Notes: generated by a model from the letters alone, not told the origin. 64,000 nucleotides of DNA from Haloglomus salinum (GCF_024298825.1 NZ_CP101153.1:930001-994000); one strand, 5' to 3'; numbered from the stretch's first letter, positions 25,547-35,068 are shown. Numbers and translations are program-made.

Positions 25547-27601
25547 TTACGGCGACCCACCGCGCCCCCGGCGAACCGCGAGCAGCCCCACCAGCCCGAG
25601 TACCCCGAAGAGCGCCGCGAGCGGCCCGAACCCGGGGGCCCCGGCGTCCGTCACCGAGAGCGTCGTTCCGGGCGGTGGCGCGGTGACGGTCGGGGTCGGC
25701 GACGGGGGTGGGAGCTGGGCCGTCCGAGCGAGGAGCTGCCCGTCGTCCGACGGGAACGGCCTGTCGGTGGGGCCGTCCCCGCCGGGACCGTCGAACTGCC
25801 CGTTCCGGTTGCTGTCGTAGACGGCGATGAGCCGAACCGGGCGCGGCGCCTCCTCGTCGCGTGGCTGTATCGGAATCGTCCCGTTCACCCGGACCGGCTC
25901 ACCGGCGGTGACGGGAAACGCGATGTACCGACCGCTTCGGTTCTGTACGACCACGTAGCCCGGTCCTGGGAAGTGGGCAGTGACCCCGAACCGGATGGTC
26001 GAGCCCTCCGGCCCGCGACGGACCCGGCGGACGGTCGCGTCACGTAGCGTCGGCCGCTGGCCCACCAGCGCCTCCGCGCGGTGGAAGGTCGTCCCGTTCC
26101 GGGCGAGCGTCAGTGTCAGCGTTCGACCGGCCGGCAGGGGACCGAGGTCGAACGTGGCGTCGGGGGTGCCCTCCGGCCGGTCCAGGGTTCCTCGCTCGGC
26201 CGGGAACGTCCGCTGGGCCAGCGTCTCGTTCCCCGACTGGACCCGGAGCGTCAGTTCCGAGTTCACCGCGAGGTTCGACCCTACCCGCGCGACGAACGTC
26301 CCGTCCGTCCCGACGACGGCCAGCTCCCGGGTCCCATCGACCGACGCGTTCCGCGCGACCGCGACAACGCCGTCGGGCTCCCCGACGACGAGCCGCCCCT
26401 CGTGCCGCTCCGGGTCGCCGCCGGGGACGGTCAGCGACGGGCGCAGGAAGGTATCCGAGTCGTTCGCCGGCCGGACGGTCTCACCACCCTGGCGGAGCCG
26501 CAACCGGCCGGTGTCGAGCACGACGTAGAACGTGTCGTTCCCCCGGTCGGCGACGGTCGACACCCCCGGACCCAGGAGCGCCACACCGGGAGAGGTACCG
26601 GAGTCGGCCTCCCTCTCGGTGCCGTCATCGACCGGCTCCGGACCGCCGGGCCGCTCGGCGATCACGGCGAAGCGCCCCCCGGTGGCGTTCGCTGCACGGA
26701 GGAGTCGCTGGGTCGCGTTCGACCCGGTGACGTTCGCGTACGCCCGTGCGAGCCGCGCCGAACGGAGCTCCAGTGCCGCCACCTCGTCGGGAACGACGAC
26801 CGAGGACCGTTCCAGTTCCCTCGCCCCGATGCCACGCCGGAGCTCCCCGGCGGTGCGAAGCTCGCCGGCGAGCGCGGGTGCCGCGCGGTAGGTGGCGATC
26901 TCCCGATCCGGCCCGGGGTCGACCGGCCGGGCGAGGAGGTCGAACCACTCGGTCCGGCGGCTGGTACCGTTCCGCGTCGACCGTTCGAGCGCCACCTGGT
27001 ACCTGCCCGGCACGTCGAGTTCACCGTCGCAGCCACCGTCTACCTCCAGCGCAGCCGTGTCCAGCAGGAGTCGGAACGAACCGCTCTCGGCGTCGGCGAG
27101 CACCCGGTGCCGGCTCTCGCGGAGGTCGACACGGAGCCGCTCACAGGAGGTTCCGGATGGGCTGGTGACGTTCAGGCTCGCGTCCGTCGCGTCCAGTGCC
27201 TGGAAGAACCGGACCGTCGCGTTCGGTCCCGTCGTGTCGGCGTACTCGGCGCCGAGCCGCTCGGCCGCGAACGCCACCACCAGCGTATCACTGACTCGGA
27301 CGCGGTCGTCGACCTCCAGTTCCCCGGCCCGGTGGGCCGTGGCCACGTCGTCGACCCCGTCGAGTGCGTCGTACGAGCGAGCCGAGCCGACGAGTAGCGT
27401 CAGGTTCCCGCCGGTAGCGTTCTCGTGGGGCTCGACGACGCTCGCGGGCGCGCTCGGGGCGCTGCTACCGGCGACGCCGGCCACGGCGACGAACGGTGTG
27501 ATCGTCGTCAGAACGGTCACGAATACCACGGACAGGACGATGAGCCGCCGTCGACGGGGCAGCCGCTGGTCGGCCGACCCGGTACCGGTCGTGGAGGGCA
27601 T
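25547..27601 (-). CDS. Surface glycoprotein with PGF-CTERM-type sorting signal
   Basis: A 684-residue exported protein of the BGTF/surface-glycoprotein type. An N-terminal hydrophobic segment ('LIVLSVVFVTVLTTITPFVA') serves as the signal. Two related regions (about 65-200 and 240-390) share 'LGAEYADTTGPNATVRFFQA' versus 'LARAYANVTGSNATQRLL'-like segments and the 'FRLLLDTAAL'/'FYVVLDTGRL' strand. A DUF7282-like beta domain follows (~520-630). The end 'APGFGPLAALFGVLGL' plus an Arg-rich tail is a PGF-CTERM signal for archaeosortase A. Many N-x-S/T sites suggest N-glycosylation. Confidence 0.82.
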   Translation of the reverse strand: MPSTTGTGSADQRLPRRRRLIVLSVVFVTVLTTITPFVAVAGVAGSSAPSAPASVVEPHENATGGNLTLLVGSARSYDALDGVDDVATAHRAGELEVDDRVRVSDTLVVAFAAERLGAEYADTTGPNATVRFFQALDATDASLNVTSPSGTSCERLRVDLRESRHRVLADAESGSFRLLLDTAALEVDGGCDGELDVPGRYQVALERSTRNGTSRRTEWFDLLARPVDPGPDREIATYRAAPALAGELRTAGELRRGIGARELERSSVVVPDEVAALELRSARLARAYANVTGSNATQRLLRAANATGGRFAVIAERPGGPEPVDDGTEREADSGTSPGVALLGPGVSTVADRGNDTFYVVLDTGRLRLRQGGETVRPANDSDTFLRPSLTVPGGDPERHEGRLVVGEPDGVVAVARNASVDGTRELAVVGTDGTFVARVGSNLAVNSELTLRVQSGNETLAQRTFPAERGTLDRPEGTPDATFDLGPLPAGRTLTLTLARNGTTFHRAEALVGQRPTLRDATVRRVRRGPEGSTIRFGVTAHFPGPGYVVVQNRSGRYIAFPVTAGEPVRVNGTIPIQPRDEEAPRPVRLIAVYDSNRNGQFDGPGGDGPTDRPFPSDDGQLLARTAQLPPPSPTPTVTAPPPGTTLSVTDAGAPGFGPLAALFGVLGLVGLLAVRRGRGGSP

Positions 27602-27691
27602 CGGTTGAGAGGAACGGCCCGGCTGGTAAGTGTCTTTACGCCCTCGTCTGCGGACGGGAACTGGACGGGGAGAAACGGCCGACGGGCCGGC

Positions 27692-27925
27692 TCACTGCGG
27701 CTCGTCGAGTCGATAGCGGTAGGGGTGGTCCCTGATGACCTCCACCTCGCCGGCCTCGGCCTGCCGGCCGAGCACCGTGGCGATGCGGTGGGCACTCTCG
27801 AACTCCTCGCCGTGCTCCTCCAGCAGGTCGAGAATCTCGCGCGCGGTCAGGGGCTGCTCCGCATCGGCGTCGGAGATGACCGACCGGATCCGCTCGAACT
27901 CACCCCGGCGTAAGCGCATGTGCAT
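27692..27925 (-). CDS. Small winged-helix-like protein
   Basis: A 77-residue protein with the helix pattern 'LTAREILDLLEEHGEEFESA' then 'HRIATVLGRQAEAGEVEVI', followed by a beta wing 'DHPYRYRL'. That arrangement suggests a winged-helix DNA-binding domain. No named family was recognised. Start may be the ATG at 27925 or two codons later at 27919; a TTATGTATG element is just upstream. It lies 90 bases upstream of the surface glycoprotein gene on the same strand and could regulate it, but that is speculation. Confidence 0.65.
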   Translation of the reverse strand: MHMRLRRGEFERIRSVISDADAEQPLTAREILDLLEEHGEEFESAHRIATVLGRQAEAGEVEVIRDHPYRYRLDEPQ

Positions 27926-28321
27926 ACATAACACCCCAACTATCATAGAACCCCGTCAGACAATCGTCAGACGCACGGCTGCCGAGAACCGCAGGAGGGC
28001 TCCGCGATAGCGTCCGTAGTGGACCGTCCGACGAATCGTCCGTCGGCCGCTCACCGCGTCGTTCGTGCTACCCACCGGTCCAGCAGGGGAGGTACTAATG
28101 GTTGCGGTCGGGAGCAATATATGGCGAGTACCGACCGAGCGGTCTCACGAGATACGGAGATGTCCGGAACGATACCGACCCCGACCAGGGACAACTCCGG
28201 AACATGGTCTGTCTCTTCATCAGTAACGTAGCCGGTTGTCGTCGACATCGCTCGGTTCCGACTCTATCGATACACCAACCGGGGAAAATTTTATTTAGAT
28301 AATGAATACACAATGACATGC
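27926..28321. other. Intergenic region with no convincing gene
   Basis: A 396-base gap between divergent genes. GC content is lower than in the flanking genes. Short open frames on both strands (up to 65 codons at 28051-28248, minus) have poor codon use and no recognisable product. The right end holds the promoter of the next gene: TTTTATTTA at 28290-28297, about 28 bases before the ATG at 28322. Confidence 0.5.
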
Positions 28322-28651
28322 ATGTCGGATACAGTCGAGATCACCGACCGCTCGGCGTTCAGCAGCCAGTCGCTCGGAATCCAGGTCGTATTCACCATCA
28401 TAACGCTCGGGCTCTACCCGATATGGTGGTCGTACAAGACCGCGAAGATGCTCGACCGGGGGACGAATCAGGACCTCAGCCCGATCCTGGCGTTCATCCC
28501 CCTCGTGAACATCATCGTCTTCTGGCAGATATCGAAGGCCTCGGAACCACTCACCGACCAGGACGCGATGCCGGTGTTCCTGCTGTTCCTCTTCTTCGGC
28601 ATCATCAGCTGGTACTGGGTCCAGAGCGGCATCAACTCCGCCGCGGCGTAG
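28322..28651 (+). CDS. DUF4234-like small membrane protein
   Basis: A 109-residue membrane protein with three hydrophobic segments: 'IQVVFTIITLGLYPIWW', 'LAFIPLVNIIVFWQI' and 'FLLFLFFGIISWYWV'. The 'LGLYPIWWSYKTAKML' segment is typical of DUF4234 proteins. Function unknown. The ATG at 28322 rather than 28313 is preferred because of the TATA box at 28290-28297, which places transcription start at the codon itself. Confidence 0.75.
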   Translation: MSDTVEITDRSAFSSQSLGIQVVFTIITLGLYPIWWSYKTAKMLDRGTNQDLSPILAFIPLVNIIVFWQISKASEPLTDQDAMPVFLLFLFFGIISWYWVQSGINSAAA

Positions 28652-28717
28652 CTGCAGCCGCCTCGGAACCACCTTCTCCGCCCGGAAACATCGACGAGGG
28701 ACCGGAGGACCGAACGC

Positions 28718-29251
28718 TCACGCCGGCTGATCGAACTCGTCCTCGAAGTCTCGCTCGGCCCGATACGCTTCGACGAACTCCGCGACATCGAACTGGAGCA
28801 TCTCCTGTTCGAACTGCCTGGCCGCCGTCTCGTCCTCGGCGTGGCTCAGGGCGTGTTCCATCAGCTCCACGAGCAGTTCGACCACGACCTCGTGGAGCCG
28901 CCAGGCGTCGAAGTCCGCGAGCCACACCATCGCGTAGCCCACGGAGCCGTCGTCGCTGGTGTCCGCGCTCACGACGGCCTCGGGGAACTCCTCCAGCACC
29001 ATCCCCATCACGTGGGGCGTGCCGAACTGGCCGAACTCGTCGGTCGTCTCGATAGCCGCCTCCAGGGTGCGGACCAGTTCCTCGGGCACCCATCGCGACA
29101 GCGGGTGGACGTCCATCACGACCGCGTGCGCCTCGCCGCAGTCGCAGGCGTACTCGCGCAGCCCCAGGTCCAGCTCGTGGGGAGTGACCGTCTCGCCACA
29201 CGGGAGGTCCAGTTCCGTCCCGCGCCCGCCGGGTACGCGCGGCTCTGTCAT
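28718..29251 (-). CDS. DUF5815 family protein
   Basis: A 177-residue cytoplasmic protein that matches the haloarchaeal DUF5815 family: start 'MTEPRVPGGRGTELDLPCG', a CxC motif in 'REYACDCGEAHAVVMDVHPLS', and the C-terminal 'EQEMLQFDVAEFVEAYRAER'. The Cys residues (Cys19 plus the CDC pair) suggest metal binding. Function is unknown. The ATG at 29251 gives the family start; the frame is open further upstream. Confidence 0.85.
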   Translation of the reverse strand: MTEPRVPGGRGTELDLPCGETVTPHELDLGLREYACDCGEAHAVVMDVHPLSRWVPEELVRTLEAAIETTDEFGQFGTPHVMGMVLEEFPEAVVSADTSDDGSVGYAMVWLADFDAWRLHEVVVELLVELMEHALSHAEDETAARQFEQEMLQFDVAEFVEAYRAERDFEDEFDQPA

Positions 29252-29414
29252 CGGCCGCGCTTGGACGTGTGGCCGGGTAAAGGGGTCGGTCTGGGTTCGC
29301 ACACACCGGAGTTTCGAGTGCAGGTCGGTTGATGACTCCCTCTGTTCGGGTTCCGGAGCGAGCGCTGTGCAGTCGAAACCACGGTGTGTGCGCGAAAACG
29401 GCGAACGCGCCTAC

Positions 29415-31001
29415 TCAGTCATCCGCGATGACCGGGTCCTCGTCGTAGGCGAGCAGGCGGTCGAGCGCGTCGACCATCGCGCGCACCGAGGCGGTGGTGA
29501 TATCGGAATCGCTGGCGGCGACGTTGACCGTGCGGTCACCCCGGGACATCGTCACCTCGACCGTGACGACGGCGTCGGTGCCGCCGGTGATGGCGTCGAC
29601 GTGGTACTCGTCGAGCTGGGCGTCGGCGGCGGTGCCGAGCGCGTTGCGGACCGCGGAGAGCGCGGCGTCGACCGGGCCGGAGCCGGTGCCCGCGGCGGTG
29701 CGCTCCTCGCCCTGTACGCGGAGCCGGACGCTCGCGGTGGGCGTGCCGGAGCCGGAGGCGGCCGTGAGGTCGAGCAGTTCGACCCGGCGCTCGCGCTCCT
29801 GCCCGCTGACCTCCTCGGCGATGGCGAGCAGGTCGGCGTCCGTGACGCGCTTGCCGCGGTCGCCGAGCTGCTTGACACGGCTGACGACATCCGTGAGCTC
29901 CTCGTCGGTCATGTCGACGCCGTGTTCGTTGAGCGCGGCCTCGACGCCGGCACGGCCGGCGTGTTTGCCCAGCACGAGACGGCGCTCGCGGCCCACCTTC
30001 TCCGGCGGGTACGGCTCGTACATGGAGTCGTCCTTCAGCGTGCCGTCGGTGTGGATGCCGGACTCGTGGGTGAAGGCGTTCTCCCCGACGACGGCCTTGT
30101 TCGGCGCGATGGGGACGCCCATACTGTTGGCGACGAGTTCGGCGAGCCCGTACAGCTCGTCGGTCTTGAGCGTCTGGACGCCGTAGCCGTGGTCGAGTGC
30201 GATGGCGACCTCCTCGATGGCGACGTTGCCCGCACGCTCGCCGATACCGTTGATGGTGCCGTGGACGAGGTCCGCGCCGGCGGCGACGCCGACCAGAGCG
30301 TTCGTCACGGCGAGCCCGAGGTCGTCGTGCGTGTGGGTGCTGGTGGGGCCGATATCGTCGAGCGCGGCGTAGATCTCCAGCATCCGGTCGGGTGTGGCGT
30401 GACCGACGGTGTCGGGCACGCAGATACGGTCGGCGCCGGCGTCCATCGCCGCGGACATGAGTTCGACCAGGAACTCCAGGTCGGCCCGCGAGCCGTCCTC
30501 GCCGAGCACCTCGACCCACAGGCCGTGGTCGGCGGCGTACTCGACGAGTTCGACGGTGTTCTGGATGACCTGCTCGTGGGTCGTCCCCACCTTCGTCTCG
30601 ACGTGGCGATCGCTGGCGGGGACGACGATGTCGACGCCGTCGACACCACAGTCGAGTGCGAGGTCGATGTCGTTCTTGACGCCCCGACAGAACGACGTGA
30701 CCGTCGCGTCGAGGTCCAGCGACGTGACCTTCTGGATGGTCTCGCGCTCGCCCGGGCCCGTACACGCGGAGCCGGCCTCGATGACCGAGACATCCGCGGC
30801 GTCGAGTTTCTCGGCGATGCGGGCCTTCTCCTCGGGTGTCAGCGAGACGCCCGGCGCCTGCTCCCCATCACGAAGCGTCGTGTCGAGGAACTCCACACCG
30901 GTCGCCTCGGTCAGCGAGCGTGTCGCTGAGTGGTCGCCGAACAGGAACGAGTTCGATGCGTCGGTGTTGGGTGTGGGGTCAGAAGAGCCCACGAATTTCA
31001 C
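29415..31001 (-). CDS. 2-isopropylmalate/(R)-citramalate synthase family
   Basis: A 528-residue LeuA/CimA-type acyl-CoA condensing enzyme for branched-chain amino acid synthesis. The TIM-barrel N-terminus has 'FLDTTLRDGEQAPGVS', the metal-binding 'THTHDDLGLAVTN' and 'GIGERAGNVAIEEVA'. The C-terminal ~140 residues form the LeuA dimer/regulatory domain ('VELLDLTAASGSGTPTASV'), where leucine or isoleucine would act. Sequence alone does not separate isopropylmalate from citramalate synthase. The start is uncertain: GTG at 31001 gives a 35-residue extension before the barrel; GTG at 30896 would remove it. A small upstream frame overlaps the start. Confidence 0.85.
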   Translation of the reverse strand: MKFVGSSDPTPNTDASNSFLFGDHSATRSLTEATGVEFLDTTLRDGEQAPGVSLTPEEKARIAEKLDAADVSVIEAGSACTGPGERETIQKVTSLDLDATVTSFCRGVKNDIDLALDCGVDGVDIVVPASDRHVETKVGTTHEQVIQNTVELVEYAADHGLWVEVLGEDGSRADLEFLVELMSAAMDAGADRICVPDTVGHATPDRMLEIYAALDDIGPTSTHTHDDLGLAVTNALVGVAAGADLVHGTINGIGERAGNVAIEEVAIALDHGYGVQTLKTDELYGLAELVANSMGVPIAPNKAVVGENAFTHESGIHTDGTLKDDSMYEPYPPEKVGRERRLVLGKHAGRAGVEAALNEHGVDMTDEELTDVVSRVKQLGDRGKRVTDADLLAIAEEVSGQERERRVELLDLTAASGSGTPTASVRLRVQGEERTAAGTGSGPVDAALSAVRNALGTAADAQLDEYHVDAITGGTDAVVTVEVTMSRGDRTVNVAASDSDITTASVRAMVDALDRLLAYDEDPVIADD

Positions 31002-31056
31002 ACCCAGCCGCCTCGCGGCGACTTCCTCTATCCTCCGGGTTGTCGGAATCCGACAT
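30979..31056 (-). CDS. Candidate 25-codon leader ORF before the LeuA/CimA gene
   Basis: An ATG-initiated frame, 'MSDSDNPEDRGSRREAAGCE' then five more residues to a TGA at 30979-30981. It overlaps the GTG start of the synthase in another frame. Its ATG follows a weak CTTACCC element by about 30 bases. It could be a regulatory leader, the true N-terminus joined by a frameshift, or chance. It is listed because it overlaps a biosynthetic start where leader control is plausible. Confidence 0.3.
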   Translation of the reverse strand: MSDSDNPEDRGSRREAAGCEIRGLF

Positions 31057-31169
31057 GGTTACGCGTGACATCTTGCAGCGGAAGGGTAAGAGGGTGCCGG
31101 TCCGGGCCAGATGTGACAGTTCGCAGCCACGGGGCACGCGGGACGGTTCGAGACGACCTGAGCCGACCG

Positions 31170-31712
31170 TCAGTCCAGCGCCCGCTCGTAGACGACCTCC
31201 CGTTCGCCCGCGTCGACCAGCCCGGATTCCCCGACCGGCTCGAAGCCGTGCGACTCGTAGAAGCCGACTCCGACCTCGTTGCCCGCCAGCAACACCACCT
31301 GCAGTCGGTCGGTCTCCTCGCGGGCCCGCGAGACGACGTGGTCGAGCAGTTCGGTCCCGATGCCCTCGCCCCAGCGCTCGGGATGGACGTACAGCCGCGG
31401 GACGACGTACGCGCCCGAGGGCGAGGGGCCGGCGTGGACCACGCCGACCGGGTCCGCGCCCGCGCCCGTCTCGGCCGTGCCATCGCCGGCCCCACCGTCG
31501 ACGGCCCCGGCGTCGACGGCCACGAGGAAGACGTGGGCCGGGTTCGTGATGACATCGCGCAGTTCCTCGGCGCGCCACCAGTTGTCCAGCCGCTCGTCGA
31601 CCTCGTCGGCCCCCATGATGTCGTCGTACGCCTCGTGCCACGCCGCCCGCGCGAGTTCGCGCACCGCCTCGGCCTCACCGGGCGTCGCCGCCCGGATAGC
31701 TACGCCGGTCAT
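31170..31712 (-). CDS. GNAT family N-acetyltransferase
   Basis: A 180-residue acetyltransferase. The acetyl-CoA loop is 'ERWGEGIGTELLDHV' after strand 'VVPRLYVHP', and the C-terminal motif is 'GVGFYESHGFEPVGE'. A Gly/Ala/Asp-rich insert lies at ~70-88. The N-terminus 'VAIRAATPGEAEAVRELARA' is the usual first strand and helix. Substrate unknown. It is on the same strand as the synthase gene, 114 bases upstream of the leader frame, and probably separately transcribed. Confidence 0.85.
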   Translation of the reverse strand: MTGVAIRAATPGEAEAVRELARAAWHEAYDDIMGADEVDERLDNWWRAEELRDVITNPAHVFLVAVDAGAVDGGAGDGTAETGAGADPVGVVHAGPSPSGAYVVPRLYVHPERWGEGIGTELLDHVVSRAREETDRLQVVLLAGNEVGVGFYESHGFEPVGESGLVDAGEREVVYERALD

Positions 31713-31883
31713 GAATCGGCGGTCCGCCGGACGACACTAAGCGGTTGCGTTCGTGCCCTGTCCGTTGTTCAAGAGGATATTATCTCGATAGGCCCGACAC
31801 AAGTATACAAATCAGGATATAATACGCCAGATAGTGTCGCACAACAGAAATTCGACACGAGGCCGGCGAGCACAGGGTCGAAC

Positions 31884-33215
31884 CTACCGCGAGTGCACGT
31901 CGTCCAGTTGCCCGGTGGTCGGCGCGTTCACGATGGTGACGGTCGCCCCCGACCGCTGGACGCGGAAGGCGTCGGCGTACGGGTCGGACTCCGGGACGAC
32001 GAACACGCCGTCGCCGCGTGCCTCGGCGTCGTGCGAGCGGAGCAGGTCACGGTAGGCCGCCACGAACTCGCGGGCCTCGTCGGCCGAGTCCCACTCGCTC
32101 CGCCAGACGTAGCCGTACTGGCCGTCGTTCTCGTACGGCACGACACGGTCACCGTCCCAGCCCGTCGAGTACGGGTGGGTGTAGTCGTACTGCGGATGGT
32201 CGCCGAGCTGGTCGTTGGCCCAGAACATCGCGTAGATGGACGCTTCGCCGACCGTGTCGTACTCGGGGTCGACGTCGAAGCGCTCCCAGTCGGCCGAGGA
32301 CCGGTCGTTCAGCGTGATGCGGACGGGCTTGTCGTCCGGATAGCGCCCGGGATGGATGACCTGCTCCGTCGAGGACGGGTACTGGTCGTAGGCGTCGTCG
32401 ACGGCGTCCCAGCCACCACGCTGCTTCAGCTCCTCGACGAAGCCGGGGCCGGCCGCGTACGGCGCGAAGATGGTCGTGAACAGCCCCCGGTTGAACGGGC
32501 CGCTACCGCCACCGCCGCCACTCTCGGGGCGCGAGAGACAGGACCACTGGCCCCCACAGCGGCGTTCGTAGGTGTTCTCGACGACGTTGGCGTCACCCTC
32601 GACGAGACCGTCCTCGGCGAGCTGGGCGTCCTGGGTCTCGGGGTTCGTGCCGAGCCCGAAGTGCTGGTCCTGGAGCGCGTGGACGAGTTCGTGCGAGAGC
32701 GTCGTCCGGTCGACCGTCGGGGTCTCGCTGTTGCTCACGAGCACGATCTCGTCCTTCGAGGGGGAGTAGTAGCCCTGCACGGAGGAGCCGAACACCGAAT
32801 CCAGCGTCTGTGCGACGCTTTCGTCCTCGTCGACGATGAAGATGGCCTCCCAGACCTGGTCGTTCCAGCGGTTGAACTCGCTGTCGGGGTCGCTCGCGCG
32901 CTCGCCGCGCTGCTGGCGGTACTCGTCCCGGCTGATGACCGCCACCGGCACCCGTGACTCGAACTCCAGTCCCCGTATCTTCTCGACGCGGGCCATCGTC
33001 CGGGCGACGACGCGCCGCCGCTCGGTCTCGTTGAGGCCGTCGTCGAACGTCACGTCCACGGGGTCGTCGTGCCAGTAGCCGTCCTCCCAGCCGAGCCGGT
33101 CGGTCGCGGGGTCATCCCGATCGCCGCCCTCCAGTGGCCCGCCGACGCTACAGCCCGCGAGGACGAGCATCGCGACCAGCCCGACCGCGAGGAGGCGGTG
33201 GTGCGCCGTCGTCAC
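31884..33215 (-). CDS. Hvo_1808 family surface lipoprotein with HExxH motif
   Basis: A 443-residue lipoprotein (lipobox 'VLAGC', Cys22). Conserved family features are 'DRLGWEDGYWHDD', 'GLNETERRRVVARTMARVEK' and a zinc-protease-like 'LSHELVHALQDQHF' (His175, Glu176, His179), with a later 'LVEGDANVVE' that could supply the third ligand. The HExxH-plus-EGDA layout resembles gluzincin-type peptidases, so a cell-surface metallopeptidase is inferred. It overlaps the upstream paralogue by four bases (ATGA), so the two are one operon. Confidence 0.85.
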   Translation of the reverse strand: MTTAHHRLLAVGLVAMLVLAGCSVGGPLEGGDRDDPATDRLGWEDGYWHDDPVDVTFDDGLNETERRRVVARTMARVEKIRGLEFESRVPVAVISRDEYRQQRGERASDPDSEFNRWNDQVWEAIFIVDEDESVAQTLDSVFGSSVQGYYSPSKDEIVLVSNSETPTVDRTTLSHELVHALQDQHFGLGTNPETQDAQLAEDGLVEGDANVVENTYERRCGGQWSCLSRPESGGGGGSGPFNRGLFTTIFAPYAAGPGFVEELKQRGGWDAVDDAYDQYPSSTEQVIHPGRYPDDKPVRITLNDRSSADWERFDVDPEYDTVGEASIYAMFWANDQLGDHPQYDYTHPYSTGWDGDRVVPYENDGQYGYVWRSEWDSADEAREFVAAYRDLLRSHDAEARGDGVFVVPESDPYADAFRVQRSGATVTIVNAPTTGQLDDVHSR

Positions 33216-34861
33216 GCTCCCCCCATCGCCGCCGCGGTCTCGCCGGAGTCGGAACTGCCGCCCGAACCACTCCCCGAGTCGTCGACGCTCACGCCGCTCG
33301 TAACGAGGTCGGGCCGCACTTCCTCGAGGTCGTCGACCGTCGGCGCGTTCGTGATGACGACGGTGTCGCCGTCGACCCGCACCCGGAACGCGTCCTCGAA
33401 GGGGAGCCGGTCGACCTCGTAGACGTACTCCACGCGGTCACCGGAGACCCGCTCGCCCTTCCAGTGTTCGAGCAGGAGCCGGTAGCCCCGCGCGAACTGC
33501 CGGGCGTCCTCGGGAGAGTCCCAGACGGACTTCCAGACGTACGCCGTCGCGTTCGTGCTGCCGTTCGTCTCCGCGGCGGCCGTGGCGTTCCGGTAGATGT
33601 GCATCCGGTCGCCGTCCCAGCCGCTGGTCCAGCGGAGGTCGTAGTTGAACGGGTCCTGTCGGTCGACCTGCCCGCCGTCGCGGTTGATGAACTCGCGGGC
33701 GCCATCGACGGCCGAGCGGTTGTACGGGTCCGTGATGGTGTACGCGAACATCGCACTCATCGCGGACTGGCCCAGGCTCGCGTACGCCGGGCGGGTCTGT
33801 CCCTCGCGGGGCGGTGCCGGGCGGACCCGCTCCCAGACGCCCTCGTTGCGGTCGGTCAGCGAGACGTTCGTCGGCTGGTCCTCGCCGTACTTCTCGGGGG
33901 AGATGACCTGCTCGGAGGAGGCGGGCGGGTCCTCGTACATCGCGTCGACGCGGTCCCAGCCACCGGCGTCGCGGTGGTGTCGGACGAACGGCGGGCCGTC
34001 GCTGTACGGGAAGAAGTTGAGGAAGTAGACGCCGAAGTGGATGTCGCTCCCGCCACCGGACCCGCCTTCGCTGGGCAGCGACAGGCAGTTCCACCCGCTG
34101 TCACACTGCTGTCGGTAGAGCTGCTCGGTGTAGTGTGAATCCCCCTCGAACAGCCCGTTGTAGGCGTTGTACGTCTCGCGCGTGGGACGCGTGTAGTTCG
34201 AGAGGTTGTACACCTGGTCCTGCAGCGCGTGGGTGAGCTCGTGGCCCAGCGTCAGCTCGTCGCGCAGCGTCGGCGGCGTCGAGTCCGAGACGACCACGAT
34301 GGAGTCGTTCTTCGGCGAGTAGAATCCCAGCACGTTCGACCCGCGGTTCTGGTTCTGGACGTTCAGCGAGTTCTGGCCCTCGCCGATGAGGAACAGCGAC
34401 TCGAACTTCGCGTTGTCGAAGGTACGGAACTCGGCGGTGTGGTTGGCGTCCCCGCCCGCGTACTGGGACTGGTAGGTCGAGCGGTTGATGACCCGGATGG
34501 GGACGCGCTCGCGGAACTCCAGCTCGCGGAGGTGCTCGACGCGGGCCATCGAGCGCGCGACGAGCGCCCGGCGCTCGGTCTCGTTCAGTCCATCACTGGC
34601 GTTGTACGCGAGCGACTCGTTGTACCAGTAGCCGCCCTCCCAGCCGAGGCGGTCCTGGTCGGGGTCGGCGAAGTCGAAGCCGTCGGGGGTGGGTGTCGGA
34701 GTCGACTCGTCCGTCGGCTCCTCCCCGTCACCAGGTCCGGGGTCGGTCGCGGTCGGCGCGGGCGCGGTGTCGTCGCCGAACGGGTCGCCGCCGGTGAACC
34801 CGGTCGAACAGCCGGCGAGGACGACGAGTGCAACGACCAGCAGGGCGGGCAGCGTTCGCAT
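33212..34861 (-). CDS. Hvo_1808 family surface lipoprotein with HExxH motif, larger paralogue
   Basis: A 549-residue paralogue of the downstream gene. The signal 'LLVVALVVLAGC' puts the lipid at Cys18, followed by a Thr/Pro/Asp linker to ~62. Shared blocks are 'DRLGWEGGYWYN', 'GLNETERRALVARSMARVEH', 'LGHELTHALQDQ' (His207, Glu208, His211) and 'LFEGDSHYTE'. It is ~110 residues longer, mainly from the linker and a mid-region insertion. It is first in the two-gene operon. The start at 34861 is fixed by the signal peptide. Confidence 0.85.
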   Translation of the reverse strand: MRTLPALLVVALVVLAGCSTGFTGGDPFGDDTAPAPTATDPGPGDGEEPTDESTPTPTPDGFDFADPDQDRLGWEGGYWYNESLAYNASDGLNETERRALVARSMARVEHLRELEFRERVPIRVINRSTYQSQYAGGDANHTAEFRTFDNAKFESLFLIGEGQNSLNVQNQNRGSNVLGFYSPKNDSIVVVSDSTPPTLRDELTLGHELTHALQDQVYNLSNYTRPTRETYNAYNGLFEGDSHYTEQLYRQQCDSGWNCLSLPSEGGSGGGSDIHFGVYFLNFFPYSDGPPFVRHHRDAGGWDRVDAMYEDPPASSEQVISPEKYGEDQPTNVSLTDRNEGVWERVRPAPPREGQTRPAYASLGQSAMSAMFAYTITDPYNRSAVDGAREFINRDGGQVDRQDPFNYDLRWTSGWDGDRMHIYRNATAAAETNGSTNATAYVWKSVWDSPEDARQFARGYRLLLEHWKGERVSGDRVEYVYEVDRLPFEDAFRVRVDGDTVVITNAPTVDDLEEVRPDLVTSGVSVDDSGSGSGGSSDSGETAAAMGGA

Positions 34862-35068
34862 CGGTCGCACGGACGGGCGGCGCACGCAAAAGCCCCGCGG
34901 GGTCGTCACGCACGGCCACGACCGACCGCGACCACCCGCGACTGACCGTGACGACCCGCAACCGACCGTGACCGCCGTTCGCTCGGGGACCGACCTGCAC
35001 CCGAGCACCGCCAGTGGCTCGCGTCGACAGCCCCGACGACTTATATTTCAGGACCCGTAGGTCGTTGT

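Noticed and set aside
28051-28248. 65-codon minus-strand frame in an intergenic region
   Set aside because: Codon choice is far less GC-rich than in neighbouring genes, and no promoter or family was seen.
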